From: CAZZKG01 sp964654825
GTDB taxonomy: Bacteria > Gemmatimonadota > CAZMKB01
Direction: 5' to 3'
Assembly: GCA_964654825.1 (NCBI GenBank)
Contig: CAZZKG010000008.1
Coordinates: forward strand, 1 to 64,000
DNA: 64,000 nt
Shown here: piece after piece, positions 43,173 to 53,300 of the stretch
How positions within the stretch are numbered: the first letter of the stretch is position 1
Layout of the letters: every line of letters starts with the position of its first letter
Made by a program: the position numbers and the translations under genes
The notes under the pieces: model-generated
The model's database searches: none
The model's input: only the letters and a program-made list of their open reading frames with translations
Told to the model about the DNA's origin: nothing

Positions 43173-44156
43173 ATGAATCGGTCACAACGGTCTCTGCTCA
43201 CGCTTTTTCTGCTCGTCCCTCTGTTCTGTGCACTCCCGATGGGGTGCTCGTCCGAGAAAGCGACGCAGTCTGTTGATGCAGCTGCGATAGTCAATGGAAT
43301 TCCCATACCGAAGGAAGACATTCTGCTGACGGTCAACAATATGGTCAATCAGTACAAGCAATTCGGGATGGAATTCGACTCCACGAAGGTGGACTCGATT
43401 CGTGGAAGCATACTCGACTCCTTCATCAAAACCGAGCTGATGTTCCAGGCGAGCAAAGCGGCGGGTTTCAAACTCACAGACGAGGAACTCGAGAAGGAGT
43501 TGAATGCCATCATCAGCCAGTATCCGAGCCCGGAGATGTTTTCTTCAGCACTGGCGAAACAGGGTATCTCCGAGGAGAAATTCAGATCACACACGGCCAC
43601 GAATGTCACCATCAAGAATTTCATCGAAGAAACGATCACCAACAAAATCGAAGTAACTCCGGAAGCAAAGACTGCGTATTACGATGAGCACCGGGAAGAC
43701 TTCAAGCACGACGAAGAAGTGGGGGCAAAACACATCCTCATACAGACCACCAAAGACGAACCTGAAGATTCGGTCAAAAGCAAACGAGTCCGCATCGAGA
43801 GCATCCTCGAGAGGGCTCGAAATGGAGAAGACTTCTCAGCCCTCGCGACCGAGTACTCCGAGGGTCCCAGTTCCTCCAAGGGCGGCGATCTCGGGTATTT
43901 CGGCCGTGGAAAGATGGTCAAGCCCTTCGAGGAAGCGGCTTTCGCATTGAATGTGGGCGAGATCAGCGATGTTGTAGAGACCAACTACGGTTTTCACATC
44001 ATAAAGGTCTATGACAAGAAGGGCGCCGGGTACTCGAGCTTCGAAGAGGTCGAGGACTACATCGAAAACGCGATCAAAAGTGGAAAAACCAGGGAAAGCC
44101 TCGACAAGATGATCGATGAACTGACGGAGAAAGCGGATATCAAGATTCTGCTCTAG
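43173..44156 (+). CDS. Peptidyl-prolyl isomerase lipoprotein (PrsA/SurA-like, parvulin type)
   Basis: 327 residues from ATG 43173 with Shine-Dalgarno AGGAGGAATTACC; an upstream in-frame ATG is not needed. Lipoprotein signal MNRSQRSLLTLFLLVPLF to LPMGC (lipid Cys near residue 25). N-terminal SurA_N-like chaperone region (about 35-170, AAIVNGIPIPKEDIL), then a parvulin domain (about 180-275) with VGAKHILIQT, GEDFSALATEYSEGPSSSKG, GDLGYFGRGKMVKPFE and NYGFHIIKVYDK. Expected in the periplasm, helping fold exported or outer-membrane proteins. Confidence 0.92.
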   Translation: MNRSQRSLLTLFLLVPLFCALPMGCSSEKATQSVDAAAIVNGIPIPKEDILLTVNNMVNQYKQFGMEFDSTKVDSIRGSILDSFIKTELMFQASKAAGFKLTDEELEKELNAIISQYPSPEMFSSALAKQGISEEKFRSHTATNVTIKNFIEETITNKIEVTPEAKTAYYDEHREDFKHDEEVGAKHILIQTTKDEPEDSVKSKRVRIESILERARNGEDFSALATEYSEGPSSSKGGDLGYFGRGKMVKPFEEAAFALNVGEISDVVETNYGFHIIKVYDKKGAGYSSFEEVEDYIENAIKSGKTRESLDKMIDELTEKADIKILL

Positions 44157-44300
44157 TGTGATCATTCCCCGGGCGTCATGATTTGACTTCCTCTTCCCGC
44201 GTTCGGTTGGCATAACATCCAACGGGGCAAATTATCTGCTCCCAGGGACCCGGTATGTGGGTCAAGAGTCTCGCAATGAGCTCATGCGGTGTGATCTTTT

Positions 44301-45148
44301 CTATTGAACTTCTTCAAGTCTGTTTGTTTCCTCATAATTTATACCCATAGTCGCCGGCAGTCCGTATTCCTCCGGATGCAGATACTTACCACGCTCTTCG
44401 CCCACTTTTTCTACCTCAACCTTAACGCGATGAGCATTGGCATAGGCGTCCTGACGGATACCGGTTACCTGCCAGGAAACTTTCATGCCCGGTAAGCCTC
44501 CCCCGATATGGAACTCGTTGCCTGAGATCTCTTCGGCTATATATACCGGGGCAAAACCACCGATACAGGTAAGTTGATAGCGGAAATCTTTATTCAGAGC
44601 CTCGAACCAATCGGGTAGTTCAACCCATGCTTCACCATTTGCATCGAGTGTCACATTGCCGTTATAAACGTTCATCATATCGGGAGACTCAACAAAGGAA
44701 TGATGGAGGAATTTATTGGCCGGATCAAGCGGGTGGTCAATTTTGAATGATCCACCACCTTATAAAAATAACCAAGGAAACCGCTGACACCATCGATGAC
44801 TTCCAGCATGTAAACGGGGTTGGCGGCGGCCGTCCCGATGCCGACTTTCCCATCCTTGGTAATCCGCATCCGCTCATACCAGTCATCAGGATCCATGAAA
44901 TTTCCAACATTGGTTGAAAATATCATATCATCAGTTACCAAGCCATTTCCGGGAAAATAGTTGCCTATACACCAGTCTATCCATTCGCCGGGAAAACTTT
45001 GATCACCGTCCCCACCATAAAAACCACCACTGGCAGGGCCACCGTCCGGGACAATAAACCTGTCCGCCCATTGAATTTGTGTAAAGGCAGAAGTTGGAAC
45101 AACAACCAGCCCCCAGACCAAAATCGATAGAATCAGTAAATTTCTCAT
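44301..45148 (-). pseudogene. Frameshifted secreted protein gene
   Basis: Two frames read as one protein. The 5' part (45148 down to about 44750) has a strong Shine-Dalgarno (GAAGGAGCGAAAA), a signal peptide (MRNLLILSILVWGLVVVPTS) and a tail-fibre-like repeat, RITKDGKVGIGT. The 3' part (to 44301) continues with SFKIDHPLDPANKFLHHSFV, MMNVYNGNVTLDANGEAWVE and the common ending MGINYE. The join lies at 44750-44760, where one base seems lost in AAGGTGG: the reading FYK-GGGSFKIDHP is restored by +1 base. Proteins of this kind are frequent in FCB-group genomes, function unknown. It could also be a sequencing error. Confidence 0.75.
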
Positions 45149-45298
45149 TTTTCGCTCCTTCCTCCTGGCAAAATATTTCGAGTGTGACAAAGGTTAAATA
45201 TGTCGTGTCTTTTCTGTCGCCTCTCCTCTCTTCTAACTCTCGAATTTACACTCCAAGTACAGAAGTATATCCCGCACATAGTTCCCTTGACAGTATAG

Positions 45299-46425
45299 TT
45301 ATATGCAGCGTCTTAAGTAATTGCGCACAATCTACGCAACGTATCGTTTGGTTTGCACCATGGGTCGAATTGATTGAGCACGGCATCAATCAGTTCCTCA
45401 AGGACCGAGAAGTAACGATTGTGGATACAGAGCCGTCGTGTCAGCCTCCATACTCGTTCAATGGGATTCAACTCTGGACTGTAGGGTGGCAGAAAATCAA
45501 GCCTCAATTGGTTGTGGTGCTTTTAACCAGGGCCGTAGCAATATAGAATGATGCCACCGTTTGTTGTCTAAGACTACAACAATCATACGGTTCCTTCGAC
45601 GATGGCGCAAGAGTTATTTCAAAAACGAGAGAAACGTTTCTGCATTGAACTTCTCCCCAACGCTTGTAACAAGCCTGTCGTTGTTCATACAAACGGCTCC
45701 AAAGACTCCCACACTCTTGCGAGTAGGCGCATGCAGAACGAAGGGGTCCACATCTTCCGGAGGCACCCACATGGTGCAACGTGAACCGTGTTGCTGGAAA
45801 TGGCATTCGTCCTCAAACCACAGATCAAGATCATTCCTTTTTGCGAGTCGTTTCAGTTTTTTTATATGTCTGCTGAGCTTGGGAGTCAGCATGAGCGATG
45901 AAAGGGCGCGGCTTGCGAAGGCGAAATCCCAACTGGTGGAACAGCCTCTGGCATTGACGGATGCCTATCTGCACTTTGTAGTTCTGTGCCAGATGATGAC
46001 TGAGAAGCCTTCCATCCCAGAGATTCTGATTGTAACCGAACTCACGTGGAGACATGCGCAGATCCTCACCAACTGCCTGGCGCATGGCTTCATCGAGAGC
46101 AGCAGGACGTCCGCTACGCGAGCCTTCCCAAAGACCGGCAAAACCATTTTCTTCGAAACGCCTTACCCAGTATTGAATGGTTCGAGGACTGTGTCCGAGT
46201 ATTTCTGCTACTTCGTAACAACTGAAATCGGAACATACCATAAGAATACTATGGAGACGGTGATCATAACGAGACTCCTCGGACCTGAGGATTTCATCCT
46301 GCACCCCAAATCGCATAATTTCTGCATCTTTAATCGTGAGTTTGCGCATGATTCTCTCCTTTCTCTTAGAATGATAATATAAGGGAAAGAATAATTATGC
46401 GCAACTATATATGACGCTCATATAG
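45299..46425 (-). mobile_element. IS630-family insertion sequence, inactive
   Basis: About 1.1 kb, typical for IS630. Imperfect terminal inverted repeats of about 30 bp: 45300-45331 (TATATGCAGCGTC...TTGCGCACAAT) and 46394-46424 in inverse orientation (TATATGAGCGTC...TTGCGCATAAT). TA lies at both ends, as expected for a TA-targeting element, but the exact duplication is not certain. It carries one broken transposase. It sits at the border between GC-rich chromosome and the AT-richer polysaccharide locus. Confidence 0.8.
45313..46349 (-). pseudogene. IS630-type transposase, broken by three lesions
   Basis: N-terminal HTH part (46349-45831) with VAEILGHSPRTIQYWVRRFE. A run of seven A at about 45870 (one A too many) shifts the frame; the continuation is KLKRLAKRNDLDLWFEDECH with the first catalytic Asp/Glu region, to FNAETFLSFLK. 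There a TAA (45614-45616) interrupts the frame, which goes on as LLRHRRRNRMIVVVLDNKRW (second DDE Asp). A further shift near 45507 leads to FLPPYSPELNPIERVWRLTR (final Glu). Start ATG has Shine-Dalgarno AAAGGAGAGAATC. All DDE parts are still visible, so decay is recent. Confidence 0.85.
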
Positions 46426-46839
46426 ATAGCAAGAGCAAGCATAGGATGAAATAACATGCAAAATGGAATTGACTCAAATTGAGAAAGTTCGTATATTATC
46501 AGTCAATTCGCAGGATGCAGTTATTGGATTCATTAACCAGAAAACATCTGGGTTACATCAAGATTCTCAGAAATATCCAAATACAAACCCCATGGTATTA
46601 AGAGTATAGGATAGCTTCTATCACAGAATTTGAAGTTGAAATCACTCGTTTTAATTGAATGTATAGATATAGGTAATCGTATATCAACAGATATTATTTA
46701 AAACAATATATGCCGCTTCATCTTCCATTTTTCAAAGCCGCTGACACTTGTCAGGTTTTTTCATATTTGATATCTGGTCGTTCATTCTCTGTTAGAATGA
46801 TTTAAAGATTAATCATTATTTATTAAGGCGTGATACATT
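46425..46839. other. AT-rich leader region of the polysaccharide locus
   Basis: 415 bases without a supported gene. Contains a promoter-like site (46469-46497) and two short hairpins: CTGAC/GTCAG with a 4-base loop (46741-46754) followed by GTTTTTT, and TCATTCT/AGAATGA (46782-46800). The order promoter, hairpin with T-run, gene suggests a long attenuated leader of about 340 nt. No JUMPstart/ops motif was recognised. Confidence 0.5.
46469..46497 (+). promoter_or_regulatory. Promoter-like site ahead of the polysaccharide locus
   Basis: TTGACT (46469-46474), 17-bp spacer, TATATT (46492-46497), about 340 bp ahead of the first gene at 46840. Confidence 0.5.
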
Positions 46840-47493
46840 ATGGTACATGATATCGTGATCCTCGGGGCTGGTGGCCATGCAAAAGAAATTGCTCAACTCA
46901 TTGAAGATATAAATCTGAATGAAAAAACATGGAACCTCCTTGGTTTCATTGATAAAGATTCGTCTAAAATAGGAATGAAGCACGGTCGGCACAAAATTAT
47001 TGGGGACGAGAATTATTTCGATAACTTTCGCAGAGATCTCTATCTCACTATTGCGATTGGCTCTCCTTCGAAAACAAAAAGCCTTTCCGAGCATATAGTG
47101 GGACGGTTCCCACATATTCTTATACCAAATCTCATTCATCCTTCTGTTGTGAATTATAAGAGAAATGTCTCGATGGGAGAGGGTAACATTATCTGTGCCG
47201 GCAATATTTTGACCACTGATATTATACTTGGTTCTTTTAATTGTATTAACAGAGGATGTAACATTAGTCACGATGTTGTAATCAAGGATTTCTGTTTATT
47301 AAATCCAGGAGTTAATATCTCAGGTGGTGTATCAATTGAATCGGGTTGCCTCATCGGTACGGGTGCTACTATACTTCAATATCTCAATATTGGTGAAAAT
47401 GCTACGGTGGGAGCTGGAGCAGTGGTGACTAAGGATGTTGAAAACGGAAAAACTGTTGTAGGTATACCAGCACAACCAACATCAAGTGATTGA
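46840..47493 (+). CDS. NeuD/PglD-family sugar O- or N-acetyltransferase
   Basis: 217 residues. N-terminal Rossmann-like nucleotide-sugar-binding part (VILGAGGHAKEIAQLI, LLGFIDKD) and a left-handed beta-helix (about 100-217) with hexapeptide repeats (MGEGNIICAG, IESGCLIGTGATILQ, IGENATVGAGAVVTKDV). The PglD/NeuD family acetylates UDP-4-amino sugars or sialic-acid-type sugars using acetyl-CoA; the conserved His in NISHD is the expected base. First gene of the AT-rich polysaccharide locus. With the LegC-like aminotransferase it would make an N-acetylated diamino sugar. Confidence 0.88.
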   Translation: MVHDIVILGAGGHAKEIAQLIEDINLNEKTWNLLGFIDKDSSKIGMKHGRHKIIGDENYFDNFRRDLYLTIAIGSPSKTKSLSEHIVGRFPHILIPNLIHPSVVNYKRNVSMGEGNIICAGNILTTDIILGSFNCINRGCNISHDVVIKDFCLLNPGVNISGGVSIESGCLIGTGATILQYLNIGENATVGAGAVVTKDVENGKTVVGIPAQPTSSD

Positions 47494-47522
47494 TGGTAAA
47501 TCGATCGATCGTGGAGGGAAAA

Positions 47523-48494
47523 TTGAGAGTACTGATCACAGGTGGTGCAGGATATATTGGATCGGTTCTGGTGCAACAACTTCTGCGGAGAAATTACCGG
47601 GTTAGAGTTCTAGACATTCTCACTTTTGGCGGAGAATCTTTGCTTGGGGTTATCAATAATCCAAATTTTGAGTTCACGAAAGGCGATATCAGGAAAAAGA
47701 ATGTCGTGAAGGAGGCTATTGAGGATATTGATGCCGTCGTTCATCTGGCAGCTATCGTAGGAGATCCGGCATGTGCAAAACAACCGTATCTTGCAAGAGA
47801 AACAAACCTCGATGCTTCCCTGTTGATCTATGATCTTTGCAATACCTCACGCAATGTCAAAAAATTCATCTTCGCTTCTACCTGCAGTAATTACGGCAAA
47901 ATGGATGGTGATGGATATATCAATGAGGACTCATCACTCAAACCCGTTTCCCTCTATGCCAGATTGAAGGTTGATTTTGAAAAGTATCTTCTTGATAGTC
48001 AGACAAGAGAAGATTTTATCCCCACTTCACTCCGATTCGCTACCGTTTATGGTATTTCTCCCAGAATGAGATTCGATCTGACTGTGAATGAATTCACCAG
48101 AGATGTTACTCTTGGGAAAGAACTCATTATCTATGGTGAACAATTCTGGCGTCCCTATTGCCACGTCGAAGACCTTGCCCGGTCGTGCCTACTGGTGCTG
48201 GAATCTCAGTCTGGCCTTGTTAATCATAAAGTATTCGGAGTCGGCCACACGAGTGAAAACTACCAGAAGAAAATGCTTGCGGAAGAGATAATAAAGGTTG
48301 TACCCGAAGCAACAATCTCATATGTTCACAAAGTTGAAGATCCAAGAGACTATCGAGTTGAGTTTTCGAGAATTAAGGATGAATTAGATTTTAAGATCAC
48401 AAAAAAGGTACCGGATGGTATTCGGGAAATTCACTTCCTCATCACGAGTGGACTACTCATTAACCCTGAATGTTCAACCTATAGCAATATTTAA
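47523..48494 (+). CDS. NAD-dependent sugar epimerase/dehydratase (extended SDR)
   Basis: 323 residues from TTG 47523, chosen because GGAGGG lies 4-5 bp upstream and the Rossmann motif VLITGGAGYIGS then starts at residue 3; ATG 47493, overlapping the upstream stop (TGATG), is the alternative. GxxGxxG is intact. The active-site region has S/T in FASTCSNYGK and YxxxK in LYARLKVDF, where Tyr and Lys are present (Y-A-R-L-K). Converts or oxidises a nucleotide sugar for the surface polysaccharide; the exact reaction is not deducible. Confidence 0.88.
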   Translation: MRVLITGGAGYIGSVLVQQLLRRNYRVRVLDILTFGGESLLGVINNPNFEFTKGDIRKKNVVKEAIEDIDAVVHLAAIVGDPACAKQPYLARETNLDASLLIYDLCNTSRNVKKFIFASTCSNYGKMDGDGYINEDSSLKPVSLYARLKVDFEKYLLDSQTREDFIPTSLRFATVYGISPRMRFDLTVNEFTRDVTLGKELIIYGEQFWRPYCHVEDLARSCLLVLESQSGLVNHKVFGVGHTSENYQKKMLAEEIIKVVPEATISYVHKVEDPRDYRVEFSRIKDELDFKITKKVPDGIREIHFLITSGLLINPECSTYSNI

Positions 48495-48502
48495 TTAAAA
48501 GT

Positions 48503-49663
48503 ATGTTACCACTATCAGTTCCCCATATCCGCGGCAATGAATGGAAATATATCAAAGAGTGTCTGGACACCGAGTGGGTTTCTTCCGTTGGGAAGTATGT
48601 CGTCAAGTTCGAAGAGGACATCTGCAATCACACCGGAGCAAAACATGCCATTGCCTGCGTGAATGGAACGGCAGCATTACAGATTGCCCTGACGATAGTT
48701 GGTGTCCAACCTGAAGACGAAGTCGTTATACCCACACTGACATTCATCGCACCCGTCAATGCCATTCGTTATGTTCAGGCTAATCCTGTCTTCATGGACG
48801 CCGATGATTGTTATACTCTGGATATCGAAAAAACACTAAATTTTATCAAATCTGAAACCACATATAAACAGAATGCCTCCTTCAACAAAAATACCGGAAA
48901 GCACATTTCTGCTATCCTCCCTGTCCATGTTTTCGGTAATGCGGTAGATCTCGAAAAACTTTATGAAGTCTGCGTAGACCGTAATATCAGAATCATTGAA
49001 GATGCTGCGGAGAGTATCGGTACATACTACACGGGAGGAGATCTTTCCGGAAAGCACACTGGAACCATCGGCGATGTTGGGTGTTATTCCTTCAACGGCA
49101 ATAAGATAGTTACCGCAGGTGGTGGCGGGATGATAGTTACAAACAATGAGGAATTTGCCCGGAAAGCCAAGTATTTAACCACCCAGGCAAAGGATGACGA
49201 GGTTTATTATGTCCATAATGAAGTTGGTTTCAATTATCGTTTGACCAATCTCCAGGCGGCACTCGGAGTTGCACAACTCGAACAGCTTCAAGCATATATC
49301 GATACCAAGAGGCGAAATTATTATCATTACAAGAACAGGATTGATAAGATCCCTGGTCTTTGCATTTCTCGAGTCCCGCAGTTTGCGAGCAGTAATTACT
49401 GGTTTTACTGTCTCCAGATCGAAAAACAATCGTATGGGAAAACTCGTGATGAACTTATGGAGCTTTTCCGCTTGAACAATATCCAGTCACGTCCGATATG
49501 GCAATTAAATCACTTGCAGACTCCTTATCGGAACTGTCAGTCGTTTCAAATCGAGAAAGCATATTCTCTTTTAGAGCACACTCTCAATATCCCCTGTTCA
49601 GTCAATATCACCGAAGAAGAAATCGAAAGGGTTATCGAAGTTCTTGAAAGTACGATTAAGTAG
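48503..49663 (+). CDS. DegT/DnrJ/EryC1-type sugar aminotransferase (LegC-like)
   Basis: 386 residues, PLP-dependent. N-terminus PLSVPHIRGNEWKYIKECL and TEWVSSVGKYVVKFE fit the LegC subgroup, which aminates UDP-4-keto-6-deoxy-GlcNAc-type sugars. Other landmarks: NGTAALQIAL, IPTLTFIAPVNAI, IEDAAESIGTYY, the Lys-bearing FNGNKIVTAGGGGMIV, and GFNYRLTNLQAALGVAQ. Eight bases after the epimerase gene and overlapped or closely followed by the phosphoglycosyl transferase gene. Its product would be the acceptor for the NeuD/PglD-type acetyltransferase upstream. Confidence 0.9.
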   Translation: MLPLSVPHIRGNEWKYIKECLDTEWVSSVGKYVVKFEEDICNHTGAKHAIACVNGTAALQIALTIVGVQPEDEVVIPTLTFIAPVNAIRYVQANPVFMDADDCYTLDIEKTLNFIKSETTYKQNASFNKNTGKHISAILPVHVFGNAVDLEKLYEVCVDRNIRIIEDAAESIGTYYTGGDLSGKHTGTIGDVGCYSFNGNKIVTAGGGGMIVTNNEEFARKAKYLTTQAKDDEVYYVHNEVGFNYRLTNLQAALGVAQLEQLQAYIDTKRRNYYHYKNRIDKIPGLCISRVPQFASSNYWFYCLQIEKQSYGKTRDELMELFRLNNIQSRPIWQLNHLQTPYRNCQSFQIEKAYSLLEHTLNIPCSVNITEEEIERVIEVLESTIK

Positions 49664-49673
49664 GAATACTTCC

Positions 49674-50330
49674 TTGTTCGTGAAATATCTCTTCGATAAG
49701 CTTGTCGCTTTCGTCGGACTGTGTATCACAGCACCGATTTTTTTTATTGTGGGTATCGTACTTAAAATTCAGCTTGAGGATATTTTCTACCGTCAGACAA
49801 GAGTGGGATATCATGGGGAAGACATTAAAGTCTTTAAATTCACAACCATGCCGAAGGGTTCGGAAAACCTTGGATTGATCACAACAACTAATGATTCACG
49901 GCCGACAAGATTTGGGAAGTTCTTAAGAAAAGCGAAATTCAATGAGATTCCTCAGTTAATCAATGTTCTTATCGGAGACATGAGCTTTATCGGGCCACGG
50001 CCACTGGTCAGAAAACAGATGGCAGAGAGCCTCTCATCCTCTGAGATCATTGATTATTATCGAATGCGCCCGGGTATCACAGGTGCAGGATCACTCTATT
50101 TTCATCACGAAGACAGGTTGCTTGCCGGTGTTGAGGATCCACAGAAATACTATCACCAGGTAATCTTGCCAAAGAAAAAACGCCTCGAATCGGAATATGC
50201 AGAAAACTGGAGTCTGGCTCTCGATTTCAAAATATTCATCCTGACAGTTGCGGTTATGCTCCTCGATGCATTCGGCGTCGAGAAGGATCTATACGCATAT
50301 GTAAGTAAGAAACAAACAAGAAGTGAGTAA
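49674..50330 (+). CDS. Phosphoglycosyl transferase (bacterial sugar transferase, PglC/WcaJ type)
   Basis: About 218 residues. Monotopic membrane enzyme that transfers a sugar-1-phosphate from UDP-sugar to undecaprenyl phosphate, starting repeat-unit assembly. One N-terminal membrane helix (LVAFVGLCITAPIFFIVGIV), then FYRQTRVGYHGEDIKVFKF (with Glu in the catalytic Asp/Glu region), RFGKFLRKAKFNEIPQLINV and SFIGPRPLVRKQM, MRPGITG. The start is uncertain: TTG 49674 or GTG 49680, 8-14 bp after AGGA; no ATG is suitable. The short form (lacking the five-helix WcaJ N-terminus) is the PglC-like class. Confidence 0.88.
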   Translation: MFVKYLFDKLVAFVGLCITAPIFFIVGIVLKIQLEDIFYRQTRVGYHGEDIKVFKFTTMPKGSENLGLITTTNDSRPTRFGKFLRKAKFNEIPQLINVLIGDMSFIGPRPLVRKQMAESLSSSEIIDYYRMRPGITGAGSLYFHHEDRLLAGVEDPQKYYHQVILPKKKRLESEYAENWSLALDFKIFILTVAVMLLDAFGVEKDLYAYVSKKQTRSE

Positions 50331-50353
50331 ACGACTGCTCGTTATGTGAGACA

Positions 50354-53300
50354 TTATTCACCATCCAAACTCCAGAGCTTCGTCTCACCCGAGGAAAAGT
50401 CTGCATAAAAACTATCTGTGTGCTCTGAAATGAGTTCGTTCTCGTAAACATCGAATACCCTGGCCGGTTCCGGTAATGATATTTTCCTTCTTCCCGATTC
50501 ATTAACAGATACTGCCACCATTCCCCGTGATGCCCAGACAACGTCATCTGTATTCAGGTAGAAATGAACTCCAGCCAGTTCTGCCAGCCTGCGTAAAAGG
50601 TGGGCGGGTAACGTTGGAGCCGCTGAATAAACAATCTTACAGCCATTCACATCCCTCAGCAGAAGGCCAGGTTCTCCATTCTTCAATCTCCCTATTATTT
50701 CACCTTCCCTTTTTGCTGGAATGAAGTAACCGTGAAGCAATCCACTAAGGCCAAATTCGATCCCACCGAGACCCTGCATGAGTGGATTATTGTTTTCTAC
50801 TCTCACTGTTAATTGTGTATTCTGATCCACATATTTCAGTGGGAATCCCAGTATTCTTTCAGAAGCATCGGGCTCGAAACTGTTAGACATGTATACTCCC
50901 GGTGCATAAACAAATACAAGTAGGCGATTATCGCTCATTAAACTCTGTATGTGTGAGATGTCCTTTCCCGTGGACGCGAACACGTTAAGAAATACATACA
51001 TCCGGCGGGGTTCAAGCGTGACAAGGTCTGACAGTTCATACCACCCAACAGGTGCACCCAGTCGTGCTGCCTGGGGTATTTGTTTTTTGATGAGAGAAAG
51101 ACAGAAAGGATCTCCGACCTTCATATAGTAGAAACTCCTTGTGTCGACAATGAAAGCCACTTCATCCACGGGTGTCCGATCGACGGGGAGAACTTTGTCT
51201 GCAAATATGCATAACTCTTCTATTTCGTTCATCAATTCTGGATCATCGTATCGGTTTCCACCCACATCGAACCACCACTGGGCATTACCTCTCGCGAGAG
51301 ACGCGGCCAGTTCACGCCTCTGAAGTAGCTTATCACCAGTCACGTTAGCAGGTTTTCCCAACTGGCCTACCTTCACCGGTGCCAGAGAGGTCCGGATGTC
51401 ATTTTCATTGAACCACAGCTTTCCTGCCTGCATCACACCATCGAACAAAGACATGGAATAACTGGTCCCGGTCCCAATTTGCCTGAAAGCATAACCGGTC
51501 GGGCTGGAAATAAAATCGATGTCGGGACTGTCCCACACACTTCGCAATGCAAGATGACCGGAATTCTGGAGACGTTGCTCTCCGGCAAGTTGAAGCACGT
51601 AGCCATAGAATATCCCGACGATCTTCTCCCTCTGAGTAGCATCCTTTACCACAGATGCAAAATAGTTGATTGTCTCAGCTACCATCTCAGAATTGTACAT
51701 GTAGTAATCGATACTTGGCTGCTCCGTTGACGGATCACGGAGAGCACCCAATCGTGATTCCATCCGTTCCCTTTTTGTTGGAATCCGGGCGGTTTCGAGT
51801 GATTTTGTCTTATTATGCCAGGCCGCATGAATAGCTTCATCATTTCCGTACTTTTCTCTCAGCCACTCTCTAAAAGCTGTCAGGTTTGCAGGGCTGTAAT
51901 CGGTCCAGTGATCTTCGTTGCTCCCCCACTGTATCCATTCCTCTGTTGTACCTGACACGAGGTGGTAACCGATTATGCGATCTGCATAAGCTGAGGTTTC
52001 AACATGCTCTATAAATTTCCTGAGAGCTCGTGCTGTATCTTCGCGCCATAGTTCAGAAGCCCAACTGGCAACGGGGATTTTTCCCTTAAGTAGAAAGGGT
52101 ACAGTATTACCATTGCCGGGATCATAGGTGACGAGTTCATCAGGATACTTTTCGCACCACCATCGCGGAGCATAAAGAGCGATTCTCAGAAATATATAGG
52201 CGTCGGCATCTTTATCGAGGATAATCATTACTCGATCATCCAGTTCACTGAAATCGAATTTTTCGGGGGCGAGCCATGATGTTTTCGCCTTGCCATAACC
52301 AGATGCCGAGGGCGTTGCAGAAATAGAGAATAATTTCACCCCTGCTTGAGAAAAATCCTCGAACACTTCTGGAATAGTTCTATAGGCTGCATAGGCCATC
52401 CCACTCTGTGGTTCACCATTAATGAAGAGTGTGGGGACACCACGGTAGGGCTTTACTACTGCGATCGTCCTTCTTTGAGAACGGGATTCAATTTCGAAGC
52501 CCGGTATCTTTACTTCTTCGTCATCAGATCCAAGTTCAAACTCATAACCGGCACACAGGATAGCAATATTAAAGATCCCTCCCGGGTGGAAAGTCCCCAA
52601 CTCTATTTCTTCAAGTTGCAACGTTCTCTCTTGCCCGATCTCCCATTCCGTCAATGGAGAATCCACTTTCAGGGGATAAGAGGAGACTCTCCTGTCGTCT
52701 TTTCTCAACTCAAGCGTCGCCTTATTATCATAACATCTGCCGGATAAGAGTTTTAATTTCAGCAGGAAGTAAAATTTGTTCCCGGCCTTCAGCTGACCGG
52801 GGAATTCCATGTCAAGAACTTGTGTTCGTGGGGAATGATAGAACTCTGCTTCGACTCTTCTGAACTTCAGTTCATACTCTTCACCAACAGTGAGACCTGA
52901 GGCAATGAATGCAATAGAACGCACCGGAAAGTTGAGCAAACCATCTCTGTCATTCGACCACGGAGCGATGTAAAAATTGTCTACATGAAAAACCAATTCC
53001 CGGAGAGTTCTGTCACCGGAAATACTAACTGGATCAACAAGCCACTGAGAGCCATCTGCATCTTGCATTTTTATAGAAAACCTGAGGGGAGCTTTCACAT
53101 TTTCAATTTCAACAGTGAGGTTCCGAAATTTCCTCCCGATTGGTACTCGCAAGTAGAGGTCATTAAAAGAGACAGACTTCGGCGTAAAGTGCCAACCGAT
53201 GCCCTGACTGGGATCATCCAGGATACGGAGATCCCACGAATAAAACTCCTTCTGCAGACGTTCATCATTTCTAGCCAGATCCCAGTACTGTAATGAAGTG

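Noticed and set aside
45831..45892. Programmed frameshift in the IS630 transposase at the A-run
   Set aside because: The shift is explained by one extra A in a homopolymer, and a nonsense codon and a second shift follow, so the gene is dead anyway.
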